Assembly (NCBI RefSeq): GCF_020463795.1
Contig: NZ_CP080025.1
Coordinates: 499,001 to 563,000, forward strand
Source of the DNA: Echinicola marina
GTDB lineage: Bacteria > Bacteroidota > Bacteroidia > Cytophagales > Cyclobacteriaceae
DNA: 64,000 nt
Direction of reading: 5' to 3'
Part shown: in pieces, positions 30,064 to 39,222 of the stretch
Position numbering within the stretch: position 1 is the first letter of the stretch
Layout: every line of letters begins with the position of its first letter
Notes under the pieces: model-generated
The model's database searches: none
What the model saw: the letters and a program-made list of their open reading frames with translations, nothing else
What the model was told of the DNA's origin: nothing
Program-made: the position numbers and the translations under genes

Positions 30064-31071
30064 TTATGGAATGTATGGGCCAATGATTTTCAGCTCATCC
30101 CCACTCAAATCCACTTCAAAAAGATGGGGAATTCGTATATACTTTCCATTTTCTTCCCTATGGCTATGTGCAGCCATCAACCATTTTCCCTCAAAAGTCT
30201 GAAACAGCATTCCATGACCAAAATTGGGAGGAGTAATCGGCCGCTCCTTCTGAAGCCAAGGCCCCTCCAGGGTTCCGGATGCGGAATAAGCCACTCCTTG
30301 GGTATATACATCATAAATCCAGCTGGTCCATATCATTCCTAGCCGCCCTGTTGCAGTCCTAAATAAATAGGGGCCATCCGTGACTTGGTTGGGAATGACC
30401 TTGCCTTCCTTTTTTCTCTTGCTCCATGGTGAATCACTGGCGAGAAACAATAATTTACTTTCTCCAATACTTCCACTTAGGTCATCTTTCAGCTGGATTT
30501 TTTCCATCGTCCCATCACCTGTTTGCAACCATTCATGACAGAAAACCATATAGGGAGTTCCTTCTTTACTCTCCCAAAATGTCCCATCCAAAGTGGCCCA
30601 ATCGGCTGGTAGATAATCCTCATCCCCAAAAGCGCGGTACGGACCATCGGGATGATCACTCCTTAACACATAACTTGCCCTCCTGGGCACCTCAGTTCCC
30701 GCTACGGTATCTATAATGACATCGTTATTGGTGAAGGTGGCAAAATAATAATACTTTCCTTTGTACTGATGCAATTCTGCAGCCCAAATGGCCGGCCGCT
30801 CTCCCATCCATAAACTGCTATCAATATCCACCACACTAAAGGGACCAGTCCATTTTTTCAGGTCCTTACTCTTCCAAAGTCTTCCCCCCGTACCGGTCAT
30901 ATAATACATATGACTACTGGAATCGGCCAAAATTGCGGGATCACTCAAACGGATAGCGTCCAAAGGTATATCATGTCGAATTTGTCTTTGTCCAATTACC
31001 TTGGGCACCCATCCACTTAGTAGCACCAAACTCATTATCAAAACAGTCCAATATCTTTTTTGCGTGTTCAT
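30064..31071 (-). CDS. GH43-like secreted glycosidase (TDGP type)
   Basis: 335 residues from the ATG at 31071. The longer frame to 31122 adds residues before the signal peptide. The signal (YWTVLIMSLVLLSGWVPKVIG) suggests periplasmic export. The five-bladed propeller has a base aspartate in IRLSDPAIL and a second aspartate in ATLDGTFW. The motif where most GH43 enzymes have a glutamate reads VTDGPYLF. TDGP is, as far as I recall, normal in one GH43 group that also has GMIWTSW and NFGHGMLFQTFEG, both present here. The acid residue is therefore uncertain. It follows another GH43 gene at a 55-base gap and probably shares its transcript. Confidence 0.82.
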   Translation of the reverse strand: MNTQKRYWTVLIMSLVLLSGWVPKVIGQRQIRHDIPLDAIRLSDPAILADSSSHMYYMTGTGGRLWKSKDLKKWTGPFSVVDIDSSLWMGERPAIWAAELHQYKGKYYYFATFTNNDVIIDTVAGTEVPRRASYVLRSDHPDGPYRAFGDEDYLPADWATLDGTFWESKEGTPYMVFCHEWLQTGDGTMEKIQLKDDLSGSIGESKLLFLASDSPWSKRKKEGKVIPNQVTDGPYLFRTATGRLGMIWTSWIYDVYTQGVAYSASGTLEGPWLQKERPITPPNFGHGMLFQTFEGKWLMAAHSHREENGKYIRIPHLFEVDLSGDELKIIGPYIP

Positions 31072-31126
31072 GTTATTTTCTAATACCAATAAAACAATTG
31101 AAACCCCGGCTATTACACCCACTATT

Positions 31127-32107
31127 TCATCTTACCAAGCCCATTGCCTCACTGGTCATTTGCACCTTCTTAAGTGTACCATCAAAATTATATTCCAGTA
31201 AATCAATACATACCGAGCGACTATAGCTACTTCCCCCATTTTGTAAGCCTCCATTATGATAGATAAAATAGTCTTTGCCTTTAAACTCCACTATGCTCTG
31301 GTGATTGGTATTACTGTTCCCTGCGATTTCATTTAAGATCCCCTGGTATTCCCATGGACCTTCAATACTTGATGAAGTGGCATAAGCTATTTTTTCAGGA
31401 AATCCAGTAGCATAAGTCAAGTAATATTTTCCGTTTTTCTTATGAATCCAAGGAGCCTCCGTAAAATCAAAGCCATCGAATTTGATTTGCTTAATTTCAC
31501 CTGCTATTTCAACCATATTATCCTTCAATTTGGCATAATAACACTCTCCATTACCCCAAAATATCCAAGGCTGTCCGTCATCATCAATAAAGGTAGCGGG
31601 ATCTATACAGGCCCAAGAATGATCAGAAGCAAAACAGTCTTTATTGGTCAAAAGCGGCTTGCCTAAGGCATCTTTGAAAGGTCCTTTTGGGTTATCTGCT
31701 ACGGCCACCCCTATCCCTGTCCAATTGGTGCTGATATACCAATAATATTTCCCATTTCTTTCTTGTACATGTCCCGCATAAGCATCGCCACTCTTGGCCC
31801 AAGTAAAATCTTCAATCTTTAAAGGCACTGCATGCTCGGTCCAGTTCTTCATGTCTGTGGTGGAAAAAACAAGCCAATCTTTCATCTTATAGCCTTTTTG
31901 GCCACCTTCAAAATCATGGCCGGTATAGAGCCACAATGTATCCCCCTCTACTATCGCCGCTGGATCAGCAGTAAATTTATGGGTAATAATAGGGTTACCT
32001 TTGGACGTAAAACGAAAAAGCGAATCCTGGCTTTGCGCCTGTAGTGTACTGCAAAACAGTAGTAATAGTATTAGGGTAGTAAATCGGCTAATAATAGCTT
32101 GTTTCAT
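31127..32107 (-). CDS. GH43 secreted glycosidase, arabinosidase/xylosidase-like
   Basis: 326 residues with a Sec signal (cleavage after LQAQ). Complete GH43 propeller: base aspartate in FTADPAAI, pKa-modulating aspartate in CIDPATFIDDDG, acid glutamate in FTEAPWIHKKNG. NEIAGNSNTNHQSIVEFKGK near the end is typical of the group that contains arabinofuranosidases and xylosidases. The gene at 57870 is a clear paralogue, sharing nearly every one of these motifs. Located with four other GH43 genes between PUL 1 and PUL 2. Confidence 0.9.
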   Translation of the reverse strand: MKQAIISRFTTLILLLLFCSTLQAQSQDSLFRFTSKGNPIITHKFTADPAAIVEGDTLWLYTGHDFEGGQKGYKMKDWLVFSTTDMKNWTEHAVPLKIEDFTWAKSGDAYAGHVQERNGKYYWYISTNWTGIGVAVADNPKGPFKDALGKPLLTNKDCFASDHSWACIDPATFIDDDGQPWIFWGNGECYYAKLKDNMVEIAGEIKQIKFDGFDFTEAPWIHKKNGKYYLTYATGFPEKIAYATSSSIEGPWEYQGILNEIAGNSNTNHQSIVEFKGKDYFIYHNGGLQNGGSSYSRSVCIDLLEYNFDGTLKKVQMTSEAMGLVR

Positions 32108-32505
32108 TGTTTTAATTAGTTTGTTTATTTCTACTTCCCTCCGACTTAGTTATGAGGAGGGCTATCTCCTGGCATCCTGAAAATTGAGCCTGTGGTTCAA
32201 TTACTTGAGCTGAAAGCTCAACCTTATCTTGTACCGGGGCGCAGCCCTCGGTACAACTTCGGTGCCTTTTCAAATGTCTTCATCCCGATTTGCGCATTGT
32301 TTTTCAAACGTTAAACAGGTCTATTAAGACCTGGACTTCATACAATTAACGGAATCAGAAACTCCAATTCAACGGTTCAAAGACACAACATTTAGCACAA
32401 CAGAGCCCTGATTTGGCCATCAGCAAAAAACCGTTTTCTTAGACTCTAAAATCTAAAGACTCAAGACTAAATACTAAATACTCTTTACTCTTTACTTTAT
32501 ACTCC
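32108..32505. other. Intergenic region with three-hairpin repeat
   Basis: About 400 bases between two same-strand GH43 genes. It holds the REP-like element at 32184-32254 and, from about 32440, short near-tandem repeats of ACTCTTTACT/CTAAATACT. I see no gene. Confidence 0.5.
32184..32254. repeat. REP-like element of three consecutive hairpins
   Basis: Hairpin 1: TTGAGCC (32184-32190) with GGTTCAA (32194-32200), one G-U pair. Hairpin 2: TTGAGCT (32205-32211) with AGCTCAA (32215-32221), loop GAA. Hairpin 3: GTACCGGGGC (32231-32240) with GCCCTCGGTAC (32244-32254), one bulged base. A related copy of hairpin 3 is at 59049-59072. Confidence 0.6.
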
Positions 32506-33528
32506 CTATTCCAACAATCCTTCCGGCACCCCTCCCCATTTTTCTTCTAGCCTTTTGGCTTCTTCCTTGGTAATGCTGATTACACTCCCATGACGGGGAT
32601 TGAAATCTTTGGTAAATGTTCCTGTAGTATCTGTAAAGTGGACAAGGTCAGTGCTTCGCTGGAACTCATAACGATGATCCGCATAAAGGTCATACATCAG
32701 GAAATATTCTTCCTTTCCATTTAGCTTAAAAACAGAAGATCCCTCTACTACCGTAGGCTTACCCGCATATATATCCAAATATTTAAAGTCTTCCTTCCAA
32801 GGCCCCTCTAAAGATTTACTGATAGCCTGTTGGATTCCGTTTTCAAATTCCTCTCCTTCTTTATTTCTAGTATGCCCCTTATAGAACAAATGATAGACAC
32901 CATCCTTTTCTATAATATCACCATCGATCGCCCCATACTTGGTTTTGAACATCAGCTTAGGCACAGCTTCAAAACCAGTAAAATCAGCATTGGCATAGGC
33001 ACTGTAAAAATCCAGCCGATCATCATAATAAAACCTTACGGTAAAATACACCAAGTACTTTCCCTTCTCCTTATCATAAATAACCTGAGGTGCCCATACC
33101 CATTTTACATCTTTAAATTCCTTCGGATAGCTGGCCTCTAGGTCTATCCATGCGTGGTCCCATTCTATCAGATCTGCTGATTTCAGCAGCACCACACCGG
33201 GGTTATGGTCCCAACCGTCTCTCTTGGTATACATATCTGTGGCAACCATATAATAGCTTTTATCATCCGATCCCCGCAAAATATGGGGATCACGCACTCC
33301 CCCTGTTTGGGATATTTCAGCCGAGGATAAGATAGGTTCATTACGGTTCAATGCCTTCCAGTTAACAGCATCTTCACTGACAGCAAAGCGAATTTGCTCT
33401 TGTTTATCACCATCACCAGTTCCTTCAAAATAGGCAAATAGGTACCCATCATATTTTTCAACCGAGCTCGAACAGGAAAACAATAAACTTGAAAGTCCCA
33501 ATAGCCATATTCCCCATATATTTTTCAT
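32506..33528 (-). CDS. GH43 lipoprotein
   Basis: 340 residues from the ATG at 33528. An in-frame start at 33591 would overlap the preceding gene and lacks a signal. The lipoprotein signal ends SLLFSC. GH43 residues: base aspartate in GGVRDPHIL, second aspartate in AIDGDIIEK, acid glutamate in VVEGSSVF. The N-terminal YLFAYFEGTGDGD and FAVSEDAVNWKALN blocks are almost the same as in domain 1 of the double GH43 at 12688, so the two are paralogues. The C terminus (RHGSVISITKEEAKRLEEKW) matches the neighbouring genes at 33554 and 34818. Substrate is unknown; probably an arabinose- or galactose-releasing enzyme. Gap to the gene before it is 25 bases. Confidence 0.87.
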   Translation of the reverse strand: MKNIWGIWLLGLSSLLFSCSSSVEKYDGYLFAYFEGTGDGDKQEQIRFAVSEDAVNWKALNRNEPILSSAEISQTGGVRDPHILRGSDDKSYYMVATDMYTKRDGWDHNPGVVLLKSADLIEWDHAWIDLEASYPKEFKDVKWVWAPQVIYDKEKGKYLVYFTVRFYYDDRLDFYSAYANADFTGFEAVPKLMFKTKYGAIDGDIIEKDGVYHLFYKGHTRNKEGEEFENGIQQAISKSLEGPWKEDFKYLDIYAGKPTVVEGSSVFKLNGKEEYFLMYDLYADHRYEFQRSTDLVHFTDTTGTFTKDFNPRHGSVISITKEEAKRLEEKWGGVPEGLLE

Positions 33529-33553
33529 ATCTCTTCTTAATATCATAAGCCAT

Positions 33554-34651
33554 TCAGTCAAAACGCATGTCCAAGCCCCATTTATTCGCAAGCTTTTGGG
33601 CTTCCCCAGCTGTCAAATGCACCACAGCACCATGCTTGGGTGAAGAAAAATTGGTCGCCTTCATCACGCCCTCATTAAAGTGGCCTAGATCTTTAAAATG
33701 CTTAAAATCACTGGTCTCCCGAAAGCCAAAATTATGCGGCTGTATCCCATAGATATCGTACATCAGTACCCACTTTTCTTCACCTATTCTTTTCCAAACA
33801 TTGGGAGCTTCACTGGCTTCAGGCTCGGTATCATACCAAGCCGAATCGTACTGGTAACTTTCATTGATTTTTTGGGAAACAGCTTGTTTTATTCCTGGCA
33901 TGCCATCATGGGGCGTATAAAACATATGATACTGATCCCCTACCTTTGTGATATCTGCATCGATATAATTGATTTCCTTTGGATATTGAAAGATCAATTT
34001 AGGCTCGGATAGCAACTGGTCAAAATCATCATTGACATAGGAATAATACATTTTATTCAAGCCATTCTTCCATCGCATGGTATAATAAAGCATCAGCTTA
34101 CCCTCCTCTTCATCAAAGGTGGTTTCAGGTGCCCATGCGCAGCCAATCGTATCATAACCTTCAAATTGCTCATGGAGTAAGACATTGGCTTTTGACCAGT
34201 TGATCAGGTCCTTGGATTTCATTAATACGAAGCCGCGGTTGTTTCCCCAACCATATTGTTCTCCTGGGCGCTGCCATTCTGTTTCGCGAAGACCATCTCT
34301 TTTGGCAAAAATGTGCAAATCAGTCATGGCCAAATAAAAGGCCCCATCAGGACCACGGAAAATATGAGGATCTCTGATCCCTTTTTGCTCCGCGATACTG
34401 TCACCAGCGATCACTGCCTCGCCTTCATTGATATCTGTAAAGCTATAACCATCCTGACTCAAGGCCATGTGTAAACTGTGATCATCATCTTTGAAATAGA
34501 CCATTAGGTAAGCCTTAAAATCAAGTGAATCCTGAACACCAGAATGAGTTGCTGTTCCCCTATTATTAGCACTTCCGCAAGCCATCATCAAAAAAATAAA
34601 GCCAAATCCAAAAGCGGTAATGACGCTTCCTTTATTGAAGAATTTTTTCAT
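33554..34651 (-). CDS. GH43 lipoprotein
   Basis: 365 residues with a lipoprotein signal ending LMMAC. GH43 motifs: base aspartate in KGIRDPHIF, second aspartate in YIDADITKV, acid glutamate in ASEAPNVW. The C-terminal KHGAVVHLTAGEAQKLANKW groups it with the genes at 32506, 34818 and domain 1 of 12688. First gene of a leftward cluster of four GH43 genes, and divergent from another GH43 at 34818, so one 166-base region drives both directions. Confidence 0.87.
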   Translation of the reverse strand: MKKFFNKGSVITAFGFGFIFLMMACGSANNRGTATHSGVQDSLDFKAYLMVYFKDDDHSLHMALSQDGYSFTDINEGEAVIAGDSIAEQKGIRDPHIFRGPDGAFYLAMTDLHIFAKRDGLRETEWQRPGEQYGWGNNRGFVLMKSKDLINWSKANVLLHEQFEGYDTIGCAWAPETTFDEEEGKLMLYYTMRWKNGLNKMYYSYVNDDFDQLLSEPKLIFQYPKEINYIDADITKVGDQYHMFYTPHDGMPGIKQAVSQKINESYQYDSAWYDTEPEASEAPNVWKRIGEEKWVLMYDIYGIQPHNFGFRETSDFKHFKDLGHFNEGVMKATNFSSPKHGAVVHLTAGEAQKLANKWGLDMRFD

Positions 34652-34817
34652 GGTTATTTTATTTCTGGGTTTCCATTTTCAGCACAATATATCTAAAACG
34701 TCCAAGCAATATAAGACTTTCCTTTAAAATAACTGTCATTTAAACACTTTAATAAATATTTCTTTGTTTTATCTTTTGATGCTAGGTATTTTAGTCCAGC
34801 AATTATTAACAGTAAAC

Positions 34818-35753
34818 ATGAAAAAAATCTCCCTAATATTCTCAGCATTATTTATCAGCATAATACAGGTCATCGCCCAAACAGACGATATCTATCTATT
34901 TTCCTATTTTATGGGCAATGGTGAAGATGGCCTCCATTTGGCCTACAGTGAGGATGGATTAAACTGGAAAGCCCTGAATGGCAATAAAAGCCTACTCACC
35001 CCGACAGCCGGTGGAGACAAGTTAATGCGGGACCCATGTATCATCCGCGGGGGTGATGGCAAGTTCCATATGGTTTGGACAGTAAGCTGGAACGAGAAAG
35101 GTTTAGGATATGCCAGTTCTGAGGACCTGATCCATTGGTCAGAGCAGCAGTTTATCCCAGTAATGGAACATGAGGAAGGGGCACGGAATACTTGGGCTCC
35201 TGAAATAATTTATGATGATAAAAAAGACCAATACATGATTTTTTGGTCTACAACGATCGCTGGACTATATCCAGAAACACAGGACAGCTTGGAAAATGCC
35301 TATAACCATAGGATGTATTATACCACCACAAAAGATTTCAAGAAGTTCTCAAAAACGAAACTATTTTATGAACCTGGTTTTAACGTTATAGACGGTACCA
35401 TCATCAAACATGATGAAGAATATATCATGTTTGTCAAAGATGAAACCAGAACGCCACCAGCCAAGAATATCCGAATCACAAAAAGCAAAAAACTGAGTAA
35501 GGGTTACCCTGTTGCGGGAAAACCAATTACTGGAAACTACTGGGCAGAGGGACCTACACCTTTGGTGATAGATGGCCGCTGCATTGTATATTTTGACAAA
35601 TACACCAATCATAAAATGGGTGCTATTGCCAGTGCTGACTTTGAAAATTGGGAAGACATCTCTGATCAAATCAACTTTCCTGAGGGAACGAGACATGGAA
35701 CAGCTTTTACCATTAGCCGTGAGGAATTTGAAAAGCTAAAAGCCTCATTTTAA
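34818..35753 (+). CDS. GH43 secreted glycosidase
   Basis: 311 residues from the ATG at 34818. The frame is open to 34764, but the signal peptide begins at MKKISLIFSALF and cleaves after VIAQ. GH43 residues: LMRDPCII (base), VIDGTIIKH, WAEGPTPL (acid glutamate). RHGTAFTISREEFEKLK at the C terminus matches its GH43 neighbours. It is slightly shorter than the family's usual 320-350 residues but complete. A strong terminator follows at 35783-35820, separating it from PUL 2. Confidence 0.87.
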   Translation: MKKISLIFSALFISIIQVIAQTDDIYLFSYFMGNGEDGLHLAYSEDGLNWKALNGNKSLLTPTAGGDKLMRDPCIIRGGDGKFHMVWTVSWNEKGLGYASSEDLIHWSEQQFIPVMEHEEGARNTWAPEIIYDDKKDQYMIFWSTTIAGLYPETQDSLENAYNHRMYYTTTKDFKKFSKTKLFYEPGFNVIDGTIIKHDEEYIMFVKDETRTPPAKNIRITKSKKLSKGYPVAGKPITGNYWAEGPTPLVIDGRCIVYFDKYTNHKMGAIASADFENWEDISDQINFPEGTRHGTAFTISREEFEKLKASF

Positions 35754-36133
35754 GCCTCAATTATCCAAAAATTATTTACAATAAAAAGTCTTCCCTGATT
35801 AAAAGGTGAAGACTTTTTTTAACTTCAAACATCTTTCATTTCACACACCTTTGCTTTCATTTAACTAAATATTTCTTTTTAATCTTTCTTATTACTAAAA
35901 AAAATAGTTACACATGGTTTTTTAATGGGTTTACGAAATCGATTCCGTAAGTATTTAACCCTATCTTCTTGATTTAAGTTATTTAATTCTTGATTTTAAC
36001 ACTTATTCACAATAATAAAATGACTTAAACATAAAAATCAATCATTAATATATACAAAACTGGATTTAACAAAATCACATATCAATTCATCAAATTAACC
36101 TGATTTAATTCTTTAACAATAACCCACATAATT
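35754..36133. other. Leader and promoter region of PUL 2
   Basis: 380 bases. After the terminator at 35783-35820 the sequence is very A+T-rich and non-coding. TTTTAACACTTATTCAC (about 35994-36010) resembles the core of the 23-base motif found at 57771 and 61657. No further structure seen. Confidence 0.45.
35783..35820 (+). terminator. Rho-independent terminator
   Basis: AAAAAGTCTTC (35783-35793) pairs with GAAGACTTTTT (35808-35818) and runs into a T-tract, 30 bases after the GH43 stop. Confidence 0.85.
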
Positions 36134-39100
36134 ATGATGAAAAAACTACTTATGGCAACAGGCCTGCTCCTGTTGGCATTTCAATGGAATACTTGGGCCC
36201 AAACCATAAGGATATCGGGCCAAATAAGTGAAGAAAATGGGGATCCCATCCCCGGAGCTACAGTCCTTTTAAAAGGAAGTACGACAGGTACTTCAGCAGA
36301 TATCGACGGGAAATATGCCATAGATGTTCCCAAAGAAGGTATTCTTGTATTCTCATTTATCGGCTATGAGACTAAGGAAATAGCTATTGCCAATCAATCT
36401 ACCATTAATGTAACTTTAGTTTCTGACATTTCTGATTTGGAGGAAGTCGTAGTAATTGGCTATGGTACAGCGACTAAAAGAGATATTACCGGAGCTGTTT
36501 CTTCAGTAACGGCCTCAAAATTGGAAAACGAAAACCCCAACTCCATTCAAGATGTCCTTAGAGGAAACGTAGCTGGACTGAATGTGGGCATGAGCACATC
36601 CGCTAAGGGAGGTGGAAGCCTCGAAGTTCGTGGAAGAACTTCCCTAAATGCTGGCACCAGCCCATTATTGGTATTGGATGGGGCCATTTACTATGGTCAA
36701 CTTTCTGATATCAACCCCAATGATATTGAGACTGTAGAAGTCCTCAAGGACGCCAGTTCCGCAGCAGTGTTCGGTGCCAAAGCTGCCAATGGTGTAATCA
36801 TGATCAATACAAAAAAAGGTAAAAAGGGAAGGCCACGTATTTCCATTAATTCAAATGTAGGGGTAGCCTCTGTAGCTGCTATGGAAGATGTCTATGGCCC
36901 TCATGAATTTATCTCTTGGCGGGAAGACGTTTTCAAAAGTATCAATGCAGGCGGATATGAACCTTATGAGTTTTCTGACCCAAGGACTTTACCTTCAGAC
37001 ATCTCATTGGATGAATGGTTAGCATATGATGGTTCAGAAGGAGACCCTGTAACGGTATGGCTACAACGCTTAAATATGCAACCTGAAGAAATCAAAAATT
37101 ATAAAGCCGGTAAATTTGTAGATTGGTATGACAGGATTTTTCAAAATGGTTTAAGGCAAGACCATACTGTCAGTCTATCAGGAAAAACAGATGATGTTCA
37201 ATATTATTGGTCCCTTGGTTATTTAAACAATGAGGGTATCATCATTGGAGATGAATTCGAAACTATTCGTAGTAGATTCAATATCCAAGGTAAAATCAAC
37301 AAGTTCCTCACCGTAGGAATGAATACCCAGTTTGCGAATAGAGACGAAGGCAATGTGACAGTAGATTGGAATAATCTGCAGCGACTATCTCCCTGGGGCT
37401 CTGAATTCAATGAAGACGGGACCTTGAAGTACAGACCAAATGATGAGGTCAGTGGAGGTAACCACCCGCAATACGACAGAAGTTATATCGACAGACAACA
37501 AAAAGAGTTCACTTTGAACTCTACCATCTTTGCATCTGTGGACCTACCTTTTGGCTTTAATTTCAGGACTAATTTTACTCCTAGATTCACCTTTTATGAA
37601 AGGTTCAATCATGAATCAGCCAGCCACTTTGAATGGTCACAGAGAGGTGGAAATGCATCAAGACAAAACAGCAGAACCTACTATTGGCAAATCGACAATA
37701 TCCTGACCTGGAAAAAGAACTTCAATAATATCCATGATTTCAACATGACCTTATTGGCCAATGCAGAAAAATTTCAGAGTTGGGATAACACCATGAGCAA
37801 TAACGGCTTTGAGCCTCATGACAGACTTGGCTACCATAATATTGGAGGAGGAATCAACCCAATTATCTCAAGCAACGACCAATACTCTACTGGTGATGCC
37901 CTTATGGGAAGATTACTCTATACTTTCAAGGATAAATATTCCACTACCATCTCAGTTCGTAGAGACGGTTATTCTGCTTTTGGTCAAAGTAACCCAAGGG
38001 CCACCTTCTACTCTATAGCTGGTGCTTGGTTGTTTTCAGACGAATCATTTATTGATTTAGATTGGTTGGACTTTGGTAAACTCAGGATTTCTTGGGGAAG
38101 TAATGGCAACAGGGACATAGGTAGATATGCGGCCCTTTCTGACTTAAATACAGGTAAATATTTCTATCAGAGACCAAATGGAGAGCTGTATTTTGTTAAC
38201 CAACTTTATGTAAACACCATGAGCAACCCAAACCTGAAATGGGAAAGAACCAATTCTTTCAATATTGGTTTGGACTTCTCTTTATTCAAAGGCGTGCTGG
38301 ACGGTACCTTAGAGACATACAAAATGTCAACCAGAGACCTACTTGTAGAAAGGAGTTTGCCTGACATCCTAGGATTCAATTTTGTTTATGATAATCTTGG
38401 CCAAGTCGATAACAAAGGCTTTGAACTTTCTCTAAACTCAACAAACATACAAAGGCCTAATTTCACATGGAGAACAGGAATGAACTTTCAGTTAAACCGA
38501 AACGAAATCATCAGTTTGTATGGGGATACGGACGAAGAAGGCAATGAATTGGACGATATAGAAAATCAATGGTTTATCGGAGAAGCCATTGATAGAATCT
38601 GGGACACCAAGGCAGATGGAATTTATCAGGAAAGTGATAAAGACGAAGCCGCAGAGTATGGAAAATACCCTGGAGACTTCAGACTTGTAGATGTCAACCA
38701 AGACGGTTTATATACAATTGAAGACAAGCAATTTCTGGGTTATACAGAACCTAGATTCAGATGGAGCTTAAGAAATGAATTCAAGCTTTACAAAAACTTT
38801 GATATTTCATTTATGCTATACTCATATTGGGGACATGATGGCACCTTTAATCAATTAAAAAATAGACAAGGATTTTTGGATAGAACCAATTCCTTTATCA
38901 CCCCCTACTACACTGAGGACAATCCCAATAACGAGTGGGCAAGGCTTTATTCCAGTGACGGAAGTGCTAGTTTTTCACTGTACAGAAAAAGGTCCTTTAT
39001 CAGGTTTGAGAACATTTCAGTGGCATATACACTTCCGAAAAAAATGCTTGAGAAAGCCAAAATTGAAAATTTAAGATTTTATTTCAATGTCAGAAATGTG

Positions 39101-39193
39101 GGACATTACGCCCCTCAATGGAACTGGTTTGATCCTGAAAACAGTGGACCTACTCCTAGATATGTAACGCTTGGTCTTGACCTTACTTTGTAA
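36134..39193 (+). CDS. susC: SusC/RagA-family TonB-dependent transporter (PUL 2)
   Basis: 1019 residues with a signal peptide cleaving near WAQT. Carboxypeptidase-regulatory-like domain about 24-100 (ISGQISEENGDPIPGATVLL), plug about 105-225 (VVVIGYGTATKRDITGAVSS, VLDGAIYYGQLSDINPNDIE), then the outer-membrane barrel to the end. It imports oligosaccharide together with the SusD at 39223. Distinct from the PUL 1 transporter in both plug and barrel, so a different ligand is expected. It leads a rightward gene string that continues into the haem-protein modules. Confidence 0.95.
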   Translation: MMKKLLMATGLLLLAFQWNTWAQTIRISGQISEENGDPIPGATVLLKGSTTGTSADIDGKYAIDVPKEGILVFSFIGYETKEIAIANQSTINVTLVSDISDLEEVVVIGYGTATKRDITGAVSSVTASKLENENPNSIQDVLRGNVAGLNVGMSTSAKGGGSLEVRGRTSLNAGTSPLLVLDGAIYYGQLSDINPNDIETVEVLKDASSAAVFGAKAANGVIMINTKKGKKGRPRISINSNVGVASVAAMEDVYGPHEFISWREDVFKSINAGGYEPYEFSDPRTLPSDISLDEWLAYDGSEGDPVTVWLQRLNMQPEEIKNYKAGKFVDWYDRIFQNGLRQDHTVSLSGKTDDVQYYWSLGYLNNEGIIIGDEFETIRSRFNIQGKINKFLTVGMNTQFANRDEGNVTVDWNNLQRLSPWGSEFNEDGTLKYRPNDEVSGGNHPQYDRSYIDRQQKEFTLNSTIFASVDLPFGFNFRTNFTPRFTFYERFNHESASHFEWSQRGGNASRQNSRTYYWQIDNILTWKKNFNNIHDFNMTLLANAEKFQSWDNTMSNNGFEPHDRLGYHNIGGGINPIISSNDQYSTGDALMGRLLYTFKDKYSTTISVRRDGYSAFGQSNPRATFYSIAGAWLFSDESFIDLDWLDFGKLRISWGSNGNRDIGRYAALSDLNTGKYFYQRPNGELYFVNQLYVNTMSNPNLKWERTNSFNIGLDFSLFKGVLDGTLETYKMSTRDLLVERSLPDILGFNFVYDNLGQVDNKGFELSLNSTNIQRPNFTWRTGMNFQLNRNEIISLYGDTDEEGNELDDIENQWFIGEAIDRIWDTKADGIYQESDKDEAAEYGKYPGDFRLVDVNQDGLYTIEDKQFLGYTEPRFRWSLRNEFKLYKNFDISFMLYSYWGHDGTFNQLKNRQGFLDRTNSFITPYYTEDNPNNEWARLYSSDGSASFSLYRKRSFIRFENISVAYTLPKKMLEKAKIENLRFYFNVRNVGHYAPQWNWFDPENSGPTPRYVTLGLDLTL

Positions 39194-39222
39194 TTAGTGT
39201 TGATCCAAAAATGAAATAACCT

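Noticed and set aside
32440-32505. Short near-tandem repeats considered as a CRISPR-like array
   Set aside because: Units are under 12 bases, imperfect and without spacers.
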